Source: Schistocerca nitens
Taxonomy: Eukaryota > Arthropoda > Insecta > Orthoptera > Acrididae
NCBI RefSeq assembly: GCF_023898315.1
Contig: NC_064623.1
Location: 17,435,140-17,499,139, forward strand
Length of the DNA: 64,000 nucleotides
Reading direction: 5' to 3'
The position numbers and the translations under genes are program-made. Shown here one piece after another: positions 1 through 10,969 of this stretch (positions are counted from its first letter, which is position 1; the number at the start of each line of letters is the position of its first letter). The notes under the pieces are model-generated. The model made no database searches and was not told the DNA's origin. It saw only the letters and a program-made list of their open reading frames with translations.

Positions 1-264
1 ATCGGTGAGTGACAGGTTACAAATACATTACACTTACACGAAACTACCAAACGCGGTTTTCGTAAACTGATTCCGCGATGCCGCTTTTCATTCTGGGAAT
101 GCGGTTCTAGCTGCTGAATTTCATTTTCCACACTCAGTTTTCGATTGCACGTAAACGCTCAACCGTTCTTGTCGGTTTTTTCTGTTTTTTTTTTTTCTTT
201 GGCTAGTCTCGTCGGAGTAAGTGTGCAGCAAAGAGGACGAAGTAGTGTCTGATTGAAAGAGAAG
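1..264. other. No feature recognised
   Basis: Short flank left of the first SINE. It contains a T-rich run near 178-200 and no coding region or repeat that I recognise. Confidence 0.4.
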
Positions 265-276
265 TTGTCCATCTCA

Positions 277-477
277 AAAAAATTTTCATATGGCTCTGAG
301 CACTATGGGACTTAACTTCTGAGGTCATCAGTCCCCTAGAACTTAGAACTACTTAAACCTAACTAACCTAAGGACATCACACACATCCATGCCCGCGACA
401 AGATTCGAACCTGCGACCGTAGCGGTTGCGCGGTTCCAGACTGTAGCGCCGAGAACCGCTCAGCCACTCCGGCCGGC
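277..477 (-). repeat. SINE family A, full length
   Basis: tRNA-derived SINE. Read on the minus strand it starts with a tRNA-like head at the high-coordinate end (A-box-like TGGCTGAGCGG, B box GGTTCGAATC). It continues through a body rich in GTTAGTTAGG-type sequence and ends in a short A/T-rich tail at about 277-290. A 12-bp target-site duplication, TTGTCCATCTCA, lies at 265-276 and 478-489, which proves a retrotransposed insertion. At least six other copies of the family lie in the window. Confidence 0.9.
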
Positions 478-489
478 TTGTCCATCTCA

Positions 490-828
490 TACTGAAGAGA
501 AATAGCCATCAAGCTGGCTAAATAGAAAATCGGGACTGCCAAGTTCCAGAGGTCATAATTATAAAACAACTGACTATCGGAAAACCGATAGTTGGCGGTG
601 TAAGTAAACACGACAGAGAAAATGTTTCCGAAATTAGGTTTTCCCTTCGGGCAGTTGCCTCATGTGAACCTAGCAGTTACGGAAGTTGCACTATTAGTGG
701 CATTTACCCGATAAACTAAAATGTCTGTCAGACAAGCAAAATTTTCGTACAGGCTGATTCTTATTTAAGTTTAAAAACTCCCGAAGCGACGTAGATGCCA
801 CCGAGACATGTAATCATGTAATTTATTA
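490..828. other. No feature recognised
   Basis: AT-rich sequence between a SINE and a MITE. No supported gene; the 82-residue open frame that overlaps it on the minus strand runs into the SINE and is not credible. Confidence 0.4.
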
Positions 829-1246
829 TAAGACACTTGGGGCAGCAAATATCGGGAATACCCCATAAGTGGATGACAAATGTCGAACATGTGACGTCAC
901 CATATTACGTACCTCGCCGTACGTGTAGCGGCTGGGCCTATCGATATTACTCTCGCTGAGAAGGGCAGTGCTACACATTGCTTCTGTAGGCTACCCTGCT
1001 TTCGTAAACGTAGATAGATTCACTGTAGTCTTGTTACCACTAACGTAAGCACTCGTGTCCCTTCGGATAACGCAAGAACGAAAACAGTGGCCAGTGCAGT
1101 GATATGTAGCGCTGCCCCCTGCAAGCGAGGGTAGAATCGACAAACCCAACTGTTTGCTATACGTGCGACGAGGTACGTCATCTGGTGACGTCACATGTTC
1201 ATCCACTGTTGGGGCATTTCCCGACGTTTTGGCCTCATGTGTCTTA
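829..1246. mobile_element. MITE/foldback element with about 90-bp imperfect terminal inverted repeats
   Basis: The left arm (831-930) and right arm (about 1160-1244) are imperfect reverse complements. They share AAGACAC ends, a GTGGATGA block, a GTGACGTCACCA block and a GTACCTCG block. Both ends abut TATA, which fits a TA-type duplication. There is no transposase, so this is a non-autonomous DNA transposon. Each arm holds the octamer TGACGTCA (892-899, 1186-1193). Confidence 0.75.
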
Positions 1247-1444
1247 TACTGAGTTAATTGTCTCAGCGTAATCTAGGTCACTTTGGGGGTTTTTAAAAGT
1301 TAACAATAATCACATTGTATAAACTGAAGTCGTTTCCTCTAGGCGATTCCTTTTCGTCTATAGACGATATTTCAGTGAAAAGCGAAGATGACCTGTACTT
1401 TAAAGGGCCGAATTAATGAATGATATGACTTGAGTAAGTCGGTA

Positions 1445-2095
1445 CCCATTTTTGACCTATATGGATGATTTGTGCCGCACATTGGAAGAGTCTTCAAAAA
1501 CTGTTGTATTTGTTAGTGACACGCGTATACCGATGAAGCGCCCAAGTGCGCTCACATCGGAAGGTTCAAATGGTTCTGAGTACTATGAGACTTAACTTCT
1601 GTGGTCATCAGTCCCCTAGAACTTAGAACTACTTAAACCTAACTAACCTGAGGACATCACACACATTCATGCCCGAGGCAGGATTCGAACCTGCGACCGT
1701 AGCGGTCACGCGGTTCCAGACTGTAGCGCCTAGAACCGCTCGGCCACAAAGGCCGGCACATCGGAAGGAGCCAGGAGAATAATGGAACAGGCTTGCGACT
1801 GGTTCACAGCAATTGGTTTAAACCTAAATCTTACAATTACTCAGTTATGCAGTTTCAGACATAGTGAAATTACTTACAGAAATCTGGATGCGGTCCCACA
1901 TGTGAAGTTCCTCGGCACCCAGATCAGTAATAAAACTGAAGTGGAACCATCATGTGAACAATGTAACCGAAAAGCCCTGTCTGCCTGCTTTGCACTTAGA
2001 AATTTCTCTCACTGTGTTGACCTGCTGACACAACTGCTAGCATTTTTCACTCAGAACAATCTTCTGGGATAATGCAGCTGAGATCGAAAAGATGT
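1445..2095 (+). pseudogene. Jockey-like LINE reverse transcriptase fragment, split by a SINE
   Basis: Before the SINE the reading frame gives a motif like YMDDL followed by VVFVSDTRI. After it, from 1769, it gives RRIMEQACDWFTAIGLNLNL, then HVKFLGTQIS and ALSACFALRN. These match the thumb and connection region of Jockey-superfamily reverse transcriptases, where the usual motifs are FLGxxID and xxACFALR. The frame resumes across the SINE once one copy of the 12-bp duplication is removed. The DD of the catalytic YADD-like motif appears as SDT. Only this part of the protein remains, so it is non-functional. Confidence 0.65.
1565..1756 (-). repeat. SINE family A inserted in a LINE fragment
   Basis: Same family and orientation as the copy at 277. 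It is flanked by the duplication CACATCGGAAGG (1553-1564 and 1757-1768). The head with A and B boxes is at the high-coordinate end. Confidence 0.9.
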
Positions 2096-2122
2096 GTATT
2101 CTATGGAAGTGAGCAGTTAAGA

Positions 2123-2273
2123 TTCAAATGGTTCAAATGGCTCTGAGCACTATGGGACTTAACTTCTGTGGTCATCAGTCCCCTAAGAACTACTTAAACC
2201 TAACTAACCTAAGGACATCACACACATCCATGCCCGAGGCAGGATTCGAACCTGCGACCGTAGCAGTCGCGCG
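2123..2273 (-). repeat. SINE family A, head-truncated
   Basis: The tail and body, including the B box (revcomp of GATTCGAACC), are present. The sequence leaves the family right after the B box, so the A-box half of the head is missing. The TTCAAATGG unit at the tail is repeated. I see no clear duplication. Confidence 0.85.
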
Positions 2274-2401
2274 AATTGTTCTATGTTCTGGTGCAAAAAT
2301 CTAGTAACAGTTTGCTGACAAACATCATACAGGAATGTGTTTCTTAAAGTTTTCCCCGCGTATTTAATATTCCACAATTTCCGGGTGCGTAACTGGTAAA
2401 T

Positions 2402-3841
2402 TACACACATCAAAAAAAGTTTTGCATCATCCCAGTTCCCAGAACTCCTGAAGACAGACGTTGACTGTGGATACTGTGTCACAGACACAGTCCCCCTGAC
2501 TGTTCAGAGATGTCACTAAACCCGCCCAAGGCTGTAAATAACCATACATAAGCAGCGCCTGTTAGACGGAGGGGGTCCGAAAGCCGATCAGTTCCAGTCA
2601 TCCCACCAGGAAGGAGGTACACGGCTCGTGTTGTCTGTAGTTCAACCGTGCCTAGACGGTCAATACCGCGGTTCGACCGCGTCAGCATTGTTACTTTGAG
2701 CCAGGAAGGGCTCTCAACAAGGGAAGTGTCCAGGCATCTCGGAGTGAACCAAAGCGATGTTGTTCGGACATGGAGGAGGTACACAGCGACAGGAACTGTC
2801 GATGACATGCCTCGCTCAGGTCGCCCAAGGGCTACTACTGCAGTGTATGACCGTTACCTACGGATTATGGCTCGGAGGCACCCTGACAGCACCCACATGG
2901 AATAATGCTTTTCGTGCAGCCACAGGACGTCGTGTTACGACTCAAACTCTGCGCAATAAGCTGCACGATGCGCAACTTCACTCCCGACGTCCATGGCGAG
3001 GTCTGTCTTTGCAACCACGACACCATGCAGCGCGGTACAGATGGGCCCAACAACATGCCGAATGGACCGCTCAGGATTGGCATCACGTCCTCTTCACCGA
3101 TGAGTGTCGCATATGCCTTCAACCAGACAATCGTCGGAGACGTGTTTGGAGGCAACCCGGTCAGGCTGAGCACCTTAGATACACTGTACAGCAGGTGCAG
3201 CAATGTGGAGGTTCCCTGCTGTTTTGGGGTGGCACAATGTGGGGCCGACGTATGCCGCTGGTGGTCATGGAAGGAGCCGTAACAATACGTGAATGCCATC
3301 CTCCGACCGATAGTGCAACCACATCGGCAGCATACTGGCGAGCCATTCGTCTTCATGGACGACAACTCGGGCCCCATTGTGCAGATCCTGTGAATGAGTT
3401 CCTTCAGGATAACGACATCGCTTGACTAGAGTGGCCAGCATGTTCTCCAGACATGAAACCTGTCGAACATGCCTGAGGTAGGTAGGAAAAGACTGGACGA
3501 CGTGACCCACCAACCACTCTGAGGGATCTACGCCGAATCGCCATTGAGGAGTGGACAGTCTGGTCCAACAGTTCCTTGATGGATAGTATGCCACGACGAA
3601 TACAGACATGCATCAATGCAGGACGACGTGCTACTGTGTATTAGAGGTGCCGGTGTGTACAGCAATCTGGACCACCACCTGTGAACGTCTCGCTGTATGG
3701 TGGTACAACATGCAATGTGTGGTTTTAATGAGCAATAGAAGGGGCGGAAATGATGTTCATGTTGATCTCTATTCCAATTTTCTGTACAGATTCCGGAACT
3801 CTCGGAACCGAGATGATTCAAAACTTTTGTTTGTGTGTGTA
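2402..3841 (+). mobile_element. Tc1-like element, complete ends, dead transposase
   Basis: TA duplications at 2402-2403 and 3840-3841 bound inverted repeats of about 50 bp; the left end starts CACACATCAAAAAAAGTTTT and the right end is its imperfect complement. The interior holds a degraded Tc1-family transposase on the plus strand. Length about 1.44 kb is normal for the superfamily. Confidence 0.88.
2648..3640 (+). pseudogene. Tc1-like transposase pseudogene (DD34E type)
   Basis: A cut-and-paste transposase for the surrounding element. The first frame starts with ATG at 2648 and gives an HTH region (LSTREVSRHLGVNQSDVVR) with a GRPR-like hinge, then hits a stop at 2903. The protein continues in the 2757 frame (TTQTLRNKLHD, HHVLFTDECRICL with the first catalytic Asp). 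It then shifts again around MDDNSGP, the second Asp, and reaches SPDMKPVEHA, the third acidic residue, after an in-frame stop at 3423-3425. The second Asp and the Glu are about 34 residues apart, as in classical Tc1. At least two frameshifts and two stops make it non-functional. Confidence 0.85.
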
Positions 3842-5159
3842 TTAATTCTTGTTCCGATATTTCTGCTGACAATGTCAGCCATTCTCAAAATGAGTCGCTT
3901 GCAACGTTTTTAAATCACTTTATACAATACTGTAGGGTAATTGCGCATGCGTCGGAGATAATCAGCTTATAGTAATGATGTGGAACGAATCACTGTACAC
4001 TCTCACCACATACTCGTATGTAAATATGACTACATGATATTGTTTTAAGTACAGATTTGAGTTAGTAATTGCTACCAGCCACCCGTATCATACTACATAA
4101 AATCAAATTTCTCTATCGAATAGAAGCAGGTGTTATGAACATACTTTTTCAGATTTTCAAACTTAACTTTGGTACCAGTCAGATATTTTACGTCATGCGG
4201 CTAGTGAGGAAAAAATTTAGTGGAACTGTAATGCAATCCCCTTTTACGCTTAAGGCAGCCTTAATGTCGAGTAATGAATGTAATTTTTTTCTTCTAGTAT
4301 TGTTACCTCCCCAAATTCGTAGTGATTACAAGAATAAAGGTGACTCCACTCAGTTTTTATGAGTTAAGACATGTATTTTTTCTAGCTAATATTCTCATTA
4401 TTATATTCACCTAACATTAACTTTCCACCATAGCTATTATTTCAACACAGTGTACTACATTAATCATAGATGTTGTACCATACATTTAGAAACATATAAA
4501 TTATTACAAATTTTTGTGCAATAAAAACAGTCTAGGTCGCATACAATATATTTTTTTAAAAAATGTATCTGGTTTCATTTAGTGTTATATGATATACCCT
4601 GTGCTCACTGCTGGAGGTTGTAGCACAGAGTATGAACCGCTCTAGCATGTACATATAAGGTACCCTCTGTAGGAACTTCCACTAAGACAGCGCAAATACG
4701 GATGCCACATGTAACAAAGGGAATGGTGTATACACTGAAGCATTCTGATCACCAGTCACACAATACAGATTCACTGGCTGGTTATTGAAACTTTGACTTG
4801 AAACAGATATCTATTTTTGTAAGCAACTTGTTATATCTTTCAAATGCAAACAATTACTGAACATACAATGATCAGAATTGCATGTGTCCATCGTGGAAAC
4901 TGTTTCCACCTTAGTTGCTACGTAAAAGAACACAGATGTGTTCTGACTGTAGCGACACCACCGTCTAGGATAGGGAAAGTTAGTTTTGTGCGATATTCGG
5001 AGCACGATTTACAGCCAGGTGCGGGCTGGATTGCAGTAAGTTACGCATACCAGCAGTTGTGAAGGCAAATAGAGGCTGAAGGGGTGTAGAACTGCTGGAG
5101 AGGGCATAGACAGCGGTTTCCATGGCGCAAGTCACAGGCAGAAGAGGGCAGCTGGCCAA
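3842..5159. other. No feature recognised (AT-rich)
   Basis: About 1.3 kb of AT-rich sequence with only short chance reading frames. I recognise no repeat family or gene. Confidence 0.4.
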
Positions 5160-5885
5160 CCTACGTGTTATGAGTATGTGATACGAAATGGGGCATTAGC
5201 AAAACAGAGGCACGCATCTGAGTATAAATAAGTGTTGTTTTCTAATCAGAGTCGTTCAGGTGTCTTAGCTCTCCCGGACAGCGGGGCGAGTCACACCGCC
5301 AGGCTACACGCAGCAACAGATGGGGCGACAGAGTCCACGGCGGGTCGTCGGTTCGACCCTCTGAGGCCGACGCAGGGTCCACAGCCAGCCAGGTCGGGCC
5401 TCTCTTTGCCTCGCTACCACGGGCAGTCGTCTCGGCTCCCGACACAGTCCAGAGACTTCCGAGGCGGGGGCCGCAGATTCGTACGCCAGATCGTGAGTGG
5501 TCTTTGCCACTGCTTTCTCAGCTATGCCAGCGAGCGAAGAAGCAGCCACAGGGCCGGCCTACACCTCCCGGTGGAGCAGCGCAGAAACAATGAGGGCGGT
5601 GGCCACTGAGTTGGCTGCTGGCGCAGCTATCCTGACGTAGTCGGAACTCTGCAGCTGGCGTATGAGGCCATCACGACACAGCGTTGTGTTGCACAGGCTG
5701 CTGGGGGTGCGTCCTCAGCATTGTGGGGCCCTGTGATGCAGACTGAGGTGAACGGAGCACTGTAGTGGAAGCAAATAAATCGTTTGGTAGGTTCTCGCCG
5801 AGTTTTAATACGGCACCTCCTGGCACTCAATACGCCACTTTTGGCGTCTGCTACCACAACATCATAATGGAACTTGATTTGGAGC
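5160..5885 (+). promoter_or_regulatory. Possible solo LTR or polymerase II promoter region
   Basis: A TATA-like GTATAAATAA at about 5221 is followed by GC-rich sequence, and a polyadenylation-like AATAAA lies near 5776. The block could be bounded by TGTT at about 5167 and AACA at about 5870. I could not find a convincing target duplication or a second copy, so the LTR reading is only suggested by this arrangement. Confidence 0.25.
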
Positions 5886-6410
5886 AAAATATGTGATATT
5901 TGTAATATTATTAGTCGTTTAATAGCTATATAGCAATTTCATTACATAAGCAATGATAAAAACTAAAAGCAGTACATAATTAGTTTCAATATGTCAAAAA
6001 TACTATTGAAGCAAAGATAAGAACTGGCCCAATAAGATTGTAGTAAAGTTAGCACTTTCATATAAAAAATGAAAAACGTTGCAAAAAGTTGAATTATAAC
6101 ATGATATGTATCATGTATTTTAGAAAATGAGAGTAATAGTTGAGCCATAGTAAATTTAGCTTTGAAAAGCGCGCCACAACATGTAGCGTGAAGCAGTCGC
6201 CCTCCGTTTTCTGGTGGTGGCGTCGTTGTTGCAATTGAAGTAGAGAACCTGTATAGAGAGAGAGTGGCTAACTGGACGATATGGTGGCCATTTTTCTGCC
6301 AATCTGTGGGTGGGACTTCTGAATGGCCAGTAGTGAAGGACACACTCACCGAATCAAAAGCACAAGACAATATCGCGAAATCATTCGTTAAATGCCTTTC
6401 TTTACAGCTA

Positions 6411-7832
6411 CACTCCTGGAAATTGAAATAAGAACACCGTGAATTCATTGTCCCAGGAAGGGGAAACTTTATTGACACATTCCTGGGGTCAGATACATCA
6501 CATGATCAGACTGACAGAACCACAGGCACATAGACACAGGCAACAGAGCATGCACAATGTCGGCACTAGTACAGTGTATATCCACCTTTCGCAGCAATGC
6601 AGGCTGCTATTCTCCCATGGAGACGATCGTAGAGGTGCTGGATGTAGTCCTGTGGAACGGCTTGCCATGCCATTTCCACCTGGCGCCTCAGTTGGACCAG
6701 CGTTCGTGCTGGACGTGCAGACCGCGTGAGACGACGCTTCATCCAGTCCCAAACATGCTCAATGGGGGACAGATCCGGAGATCTTGCTGGCCAGGGTAGT
6801 TGACTTACACCTTCTAGAGCACGTTGGGTGGCACGGGATACATGCGGACGTGCATTGTCCTGTTGGAACAGCAAGTTCCCTTGCCGGTCTAGGAATGGTA
6901 GAACGATGGGTTCGATGACGGTTTGGATGTACCGTGCACTATTCAGTGTCCCCTCGACGATCACCAGTGGTGTACGGCCAGTGTAGGAGATCGCTCCCCA
7001 CACCATGATGCCGGGTGTTGGCCCTGTGTGCCTCGGTCGTATGCAGTCCTGATTGTGGCGCTCACCTGCACGGCGCCAAACACCCATACGACCATCATTG
7101 GCACCAAGGCAGAAGCGACTCTCATCGCTGAAGACGACACGTCTCCATTCGTCCCTCCATTCACGCCTGTCGCGATACCACTGGAGGCGGGCTGCACGAT
7201 GTTGGGGCGTGAGCGGAAGACGGCCTAACGGTGTGCGGGACCGTAGCCCAGCTTCATGGAGACGGTTGCGAATGGTCCTCGCCGATACCCCAGGAGCAAC
7301 AGTGTCCCTAATTTGCTGGGAAGTGGCGGTGCGGTCCCCTACGGCACTGCGTAGGATCCTACGGTCTTGGCGTGCATCCGTGCGTCGCTGCGGTCCGGTC
7401 CCAGGTCGACGGGCACGTGCACCTTCCGCCGACCACTGGCGACAACATCGATGTACTGTGGAGACCTCACTCCCCACGTGTTGAGCAATTCGGCGGTACG
7501 TCCACCCGGCCTCCTGCATGCCCACTATACGCCCTGGCTCAAAGTCCGTCAACTGCACATACGGTTCACGTCCACACTGCCGCGGCATGCTACCAGTGTT
7601 AAAGACTGCGATGGAGCTCCGTATGCCACGGCAAACTGGCTGACACTGACGGCGGCGGTGCACAAATGCTGCGCAGCTAGCGCCATTCGACGGCCAACAC
7701 CGCGGTTCCTGGTGTGTCCGCTGTGCCGTGCGTGTGATCATTGCTTGTACAGCCCTCTCGCAGTGTCCGGAGCAAGTATGGTGGGTATGACACACCGGTG
7801 TCAATGTGTTCTTTTTTCCATTTCCAGGAGTG
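6411..7832 (-). mobile_element. Tc1-like element with intact transposase, copy 1
   Basis: TA duplications at 6409-6410 and 7833-7834 enclose 1,422 bp. The ends are inverted repeats (CACTCCTGGAAATTGAAATA at the left; the right end reads CATTTCCAGGAGTG). One uninterrupted transposase lies on the minus strand. A nearly identical element of 1,428 bp lies at 29224-30651. Intact ends, intact gene and a close sister copy point to recent activity. Confidence 0.93.
6566..7588 (-). CDS. Tc1-family transposase, intact (copy 1)
   Basis: A 340-residue DDE transposase that would bind the element's inverted repeats and catalyse cut-and-paste transposition at TA sites in the nucleus. I chose the ATG at 7586-7588 (MPRQ) because the longer open frame upstream runs through the inverted repeat into flanking DNA. 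An N-terminal paired-like HTH region (about residues 11-55, WTYRRIAQHVG) is followed by a basic hinge (RRPG) and a second HTH (SARTIRNRLHEAG). The DDE core follows: FSDESRF with D155, FQQDNARPH with D244 and SPDLSPIEH with E277. The last two acidic residues are 32 apart, not the usual 34. Compared with the copy at 29468 it has about nine substitutions, several of the Arg-to-Cys or Arg-to-Gln kind, and lacks one two-residue AR repeat. No frameshift or stop is present. Confidence 0.92.
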   Translation of the reverse strand: MPRQCGREPYVQLTDFEPGRIVGMQEAGWTYRRIAQHVGSEVSTVHRCCRQWSAEGARARRPGTGPQRRTDARQDRRILRSAVGDRTATSQQIRDTVAPGVSARTIRNRLHEAGLRSRTPLGRLPLTPQHRAARLQWYRDRREWRDEWRRVVFSDESRFCLGANDGRMGVWRRAGERHNQDCIRPRHTGPTPGIMVWGAISYTGRTPLVIVEGTLNSARYIQTVIEPIVLPFLDRQGNLLFQQDNARPHVSRATQRALEGVSQLPWPARSPDLSPIEHVWDWMKRRLTRSARPARTLVQLRRQVEMAWQAVPQDYIQHLYDRLHGRIAACIAAKGGYTLY

Positions 7833-7834
7833 TA

Positions 7835-9990
7835 TAATATACCCATAGTAGCCTACTTCGTACAGCACAGGAAAGTTTGAAACAGTGGCTGTAAAAATTA
7901 TTCGTTACTTGCATTTATCTCCCTTAAAGTTCGTTTAGTAGACATATAGCAATGAAAGTAACATAAATAAAAAAAATAGTGTATAGCATTTGTTTTGCAT
8001 CGGAAGTGCATAACGCTAAAGATTTAACGTACCTGTATTACGTCAGATGAATGAAAGTCGGAAGCAGTTGTTTACTTGTGACATGCAAAAAGTGTGAGAC
8101 GTATTAGTACTTCTTGTCACATCTTCAAAATTTTTGCATGTCACAAGTAAACTACTGGAATACCTCTCATAGATAACAAACGAAAAAGATTACAAAAATC
8201 AGGTAATGTTAAATGCAGTCTACTGTAATAACGACCAAATATAACAAGAAAACTACCGTATCCCTTCTACCCCACAGTAAGTAGGCCTATTAAAAACTGT
8301 CTTCAAGAGTACCTACAATTGTCTACTACGAATAATGTTTCAGCAACCACGACAACTGCGGAAAACGTGCCTACAACTAGGCTGCGTCAACAGTCAGGCA
8401 ATAATACTGAAACCAAAATAATACCTAGTGTTCTGATTCGCAACGAAATACTGTTTGACGCTATAAAGTCAAATGAGCATGGCACAAAAATTACAGGAAC
8501 TTTCCGTTTCCAGCAAGGACTGTTAGATATTGGCTTCAGAAAAGCTATGCACGCAAACGCGAATTACGTACCAAAAACGATATACAACTAAATCGAACAT
8601 GCATGCACAACGCATAACAAGTCTCTCAACAATTCAAATACCTTTTAATCGTTTCCAGAAGTCCTCTGAACTTCAACTCAACTCAAAAGCACGGCGAACA
8701 TAGGAAGCGCGAGAGACGTTTGGCAGAAAAATGGCGCCGAAGCTAATCAACCAATCACGGGCAACTTCACCTATGGCCACTCTCTCCCTATACAGGCTCT
8801 CTAAATTGAAGGCTTCAGTGTCTCCCTCTAGCGGGAAAGGGGAATAGTGGGCAGTTCGCGTGCGTTTAAGAAGTGGCTGTGTGGTCTGTCATGGAGAGTT
8901 GGCAGTCGGGGCATCAAGAAGCGACTTCTCGGACAGCACGCAGACCGCGGCATCAGCGTAAGCGACGCGAGCAGCGGCTCCGTGGTATGGGGCGTTAACT
9001 GCCCGTCGCGAAGGGAATCTTCCTGAGCGTGGGTCCGCGAGGGTCCTAATCTGCAGTTCGGCCGTATGCTGTCCACCGGCGAGGAGGTTCTGAGAATCGG
9101 CGCGCCTTCCTGCGTCCGTTGAAACGGCTGGCAGCGGGCGGCAGGGCAGAGCATTTGGAGGTGCTGCGTTGGTTCAGTCCTGGGAGTCGTAACGCACCAG
9201 AAGTTGGGTATTGATTGTCAACAGATTTTATGAAGTGTAAGTGAATTCAATTTACTTATTCTTGTTAATTATACCAGCCGTATTTTTGGGGGGTTTCCCG
9301 CCATTCATTCTCGTCTGCCCACCCGCGGGAAGGTGGTAATATTAGAAAGGGTGGTCCGTTTGTCCCCTTTTGAGGACGAAAGGGGGGGAGTCAGAGTAAA
9401 TCTGTGGTTCGGATTGCTTCTTTCCCCTCCCAGCTTACCTACGGGTTTATTCGACTGTTAGCCTCTGCCATGTCTAAGGCACCAATGACTGTACTGTTTT
9501 TAAATGCAAGGCACTAAGACCTCATCCATTCTCTCGCCTGCCATAACTAGTATTACTAGATTCACGTGTAAAATGTACTCTAAGAAAGAGGAAAAATTCC
9601 TTTTGCCTCTTGGTAACGACTCGTATGCCATAGTGGATTTTTTATATTGTTTCTAGTCAGCAAAAACTGTTGTGTGTTTTTCCAATTCAATAACTTTTAA
9701 GGCTTTTACTCAATGTGCTTATGTGTTTTATACAGGTAGTTGGTTATTAGTGTTTTTTCTTGCCATGCAAAAGTTTGCGATTTCATTACGGGTAGGAATT
9801 GTTGTCTTGAAAGGAGAATGTTGTAAAAGTTTGCAAGTCCTACCTGGCGAGCGTGTGTGTTTGCCGTAAGTTAACTGGCAGAAATTTGTAAAATTTGTTT
9901 TTTTTTTTAAATATTTTGGAAACGTTTATGTTATTAACTGTGTCCCCCCTCCCCTCCCGTGGGCATGACTCATGCGTTTTGGTTTTTCTA
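7835..9990. other. Largely featureless; GC-rich stretch at about 8820-9180
   Basis: Apart from the hairpin at 8065-8157 I recognise nothing. A 90-residue open frame at 8319-8591 has no motif that I know. The stretch 8820-9180 is GC-rich and could belong to a retroelement leader or LTR, but I see no supporting structure. Confidence 0.35.
8065..8157. repeat. Short near-perfect inverted repeat (hairpin or mini-MITE)
   Basis: Arms 8065-8091 and 8131-8157 (27 nt each) are reverse complements with one mismatch and centre on TTACTTGTGACATGCAAAAA. The loop is 39 nt. It may be a very small MITE or a structured element. Confidence 0.7.
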
Positions 9991-9999
9991 TTTTGAGAA

Positions 10000-10731
10000 C
10001 GCCCCCTTCAGATGCACGGCGTATGCCAATGAGGTATTCAAATTGCTTCCACACTACAGTGAGCATGTCTTGATTTACAGCTTCTGTACCCTATATTCTC
10101 ACATTGTGACGGTTAACCTTTCCATTTAAAGGAAATGTTGCCTTGTCACTAAACGCGAAGCAGGGAAGAAAACTTGCCAAGAACAAAATTACAGAACTGC
10201 AACGTTGTTGTTTGTCACCTTCTTGAAGAGCTTGCAGTAGCTGAATTTTCTATGGTGTAAATGTCGACTCAACGTCCTCCAGACGGACTTCGGAGTTGAG
10301 CTGTCGAGGTGCACGGCGAACGGATTTCTGCCGTCTCCTTGTGAAACTATGGCGGATGCATTCGACGTCTGTGTCAGGCACTCGGGGACGGCCCGGCGAT
10401 TTGCCTTTACTCAGACAACTAGGAATTGTTCCTGCCATCGTCTAATGCTCTCTGCTGTAGCAGGATCTTCACTGTACCTAACACGAAAGTCACGCTGAAC
10501 AGTTATTACTGACCGGCTTTGCGCGAAACGTAGAACACAAAAAGATTTCTGTTTTCACGACACTATTTTTATTAGAAATGAAGTGGGAGCACACTGCTGC
10601 TATCTAGCGGGAACTATGTAAAACTCCAGAGTTTGCTCTTTCCAACAGTAAGTTGTTCATGCACATATCTCAAATAACTTAATAGTTATGATGATTGAAA
10701 TCGGATGACTCTTTTTGATACACCCTGTACA
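10000..10731 (-). pseudogene. Mariner-type transposase remnant (DUF4817-like HTH plus part of the DDE domain)
   Basis: On the minus strand the end near 10731 reads ACAGGGTGTATCAAAAAGAG, typical of a terminal repeat in this arthropod family. Inside, the frame 10250-10438 gives CLSKGKSPGRPRVPDTDVE and SVRRAPRQLN, which match the HTH and linker of DUF4817-type transposases. Further on, about 10050-10180 gives DKATFPLNGKVNRHNVRI, which resembles the SDEATFxLSGKVNRHNVRIW start of the DDE domain. The segment between is too short, so the gene is internally deleted, with stops and frameshifts. The left terminus is not visible. Confidence 0.65.
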
Positions 10732-10965
10732 TTAGATGGAAGGTAGTGTACGTATATAAAAACAATAGTCGACGTAAGACTGAACCCCGTGGAACCCCAT
10801 AAGTGATTTACCGCCGGCCAGAAGAATCCGCCCTGCTTACATTACTTGAATCAGTAAGTACAACTTTCGAGTTTCTTTTTGTTAGATGCGATCCGAGGGT
10901 CGGACACGGGACACGACAGTTATCCGAGATTCTCACGGCCCGATACGTAGAGAAACAATTTGGTC

Positions 10966-10969
10966 AGTG
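10966..10969. repeat. Target-site duplication AGTG, left copy
   Basis: AGTG immediately precedes LTR 1 and recurs at 20298-20301 right after LTR 2. A 4-bp duplication suits a Ty3/gypsy-type integrase. Confidence 0.7.
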
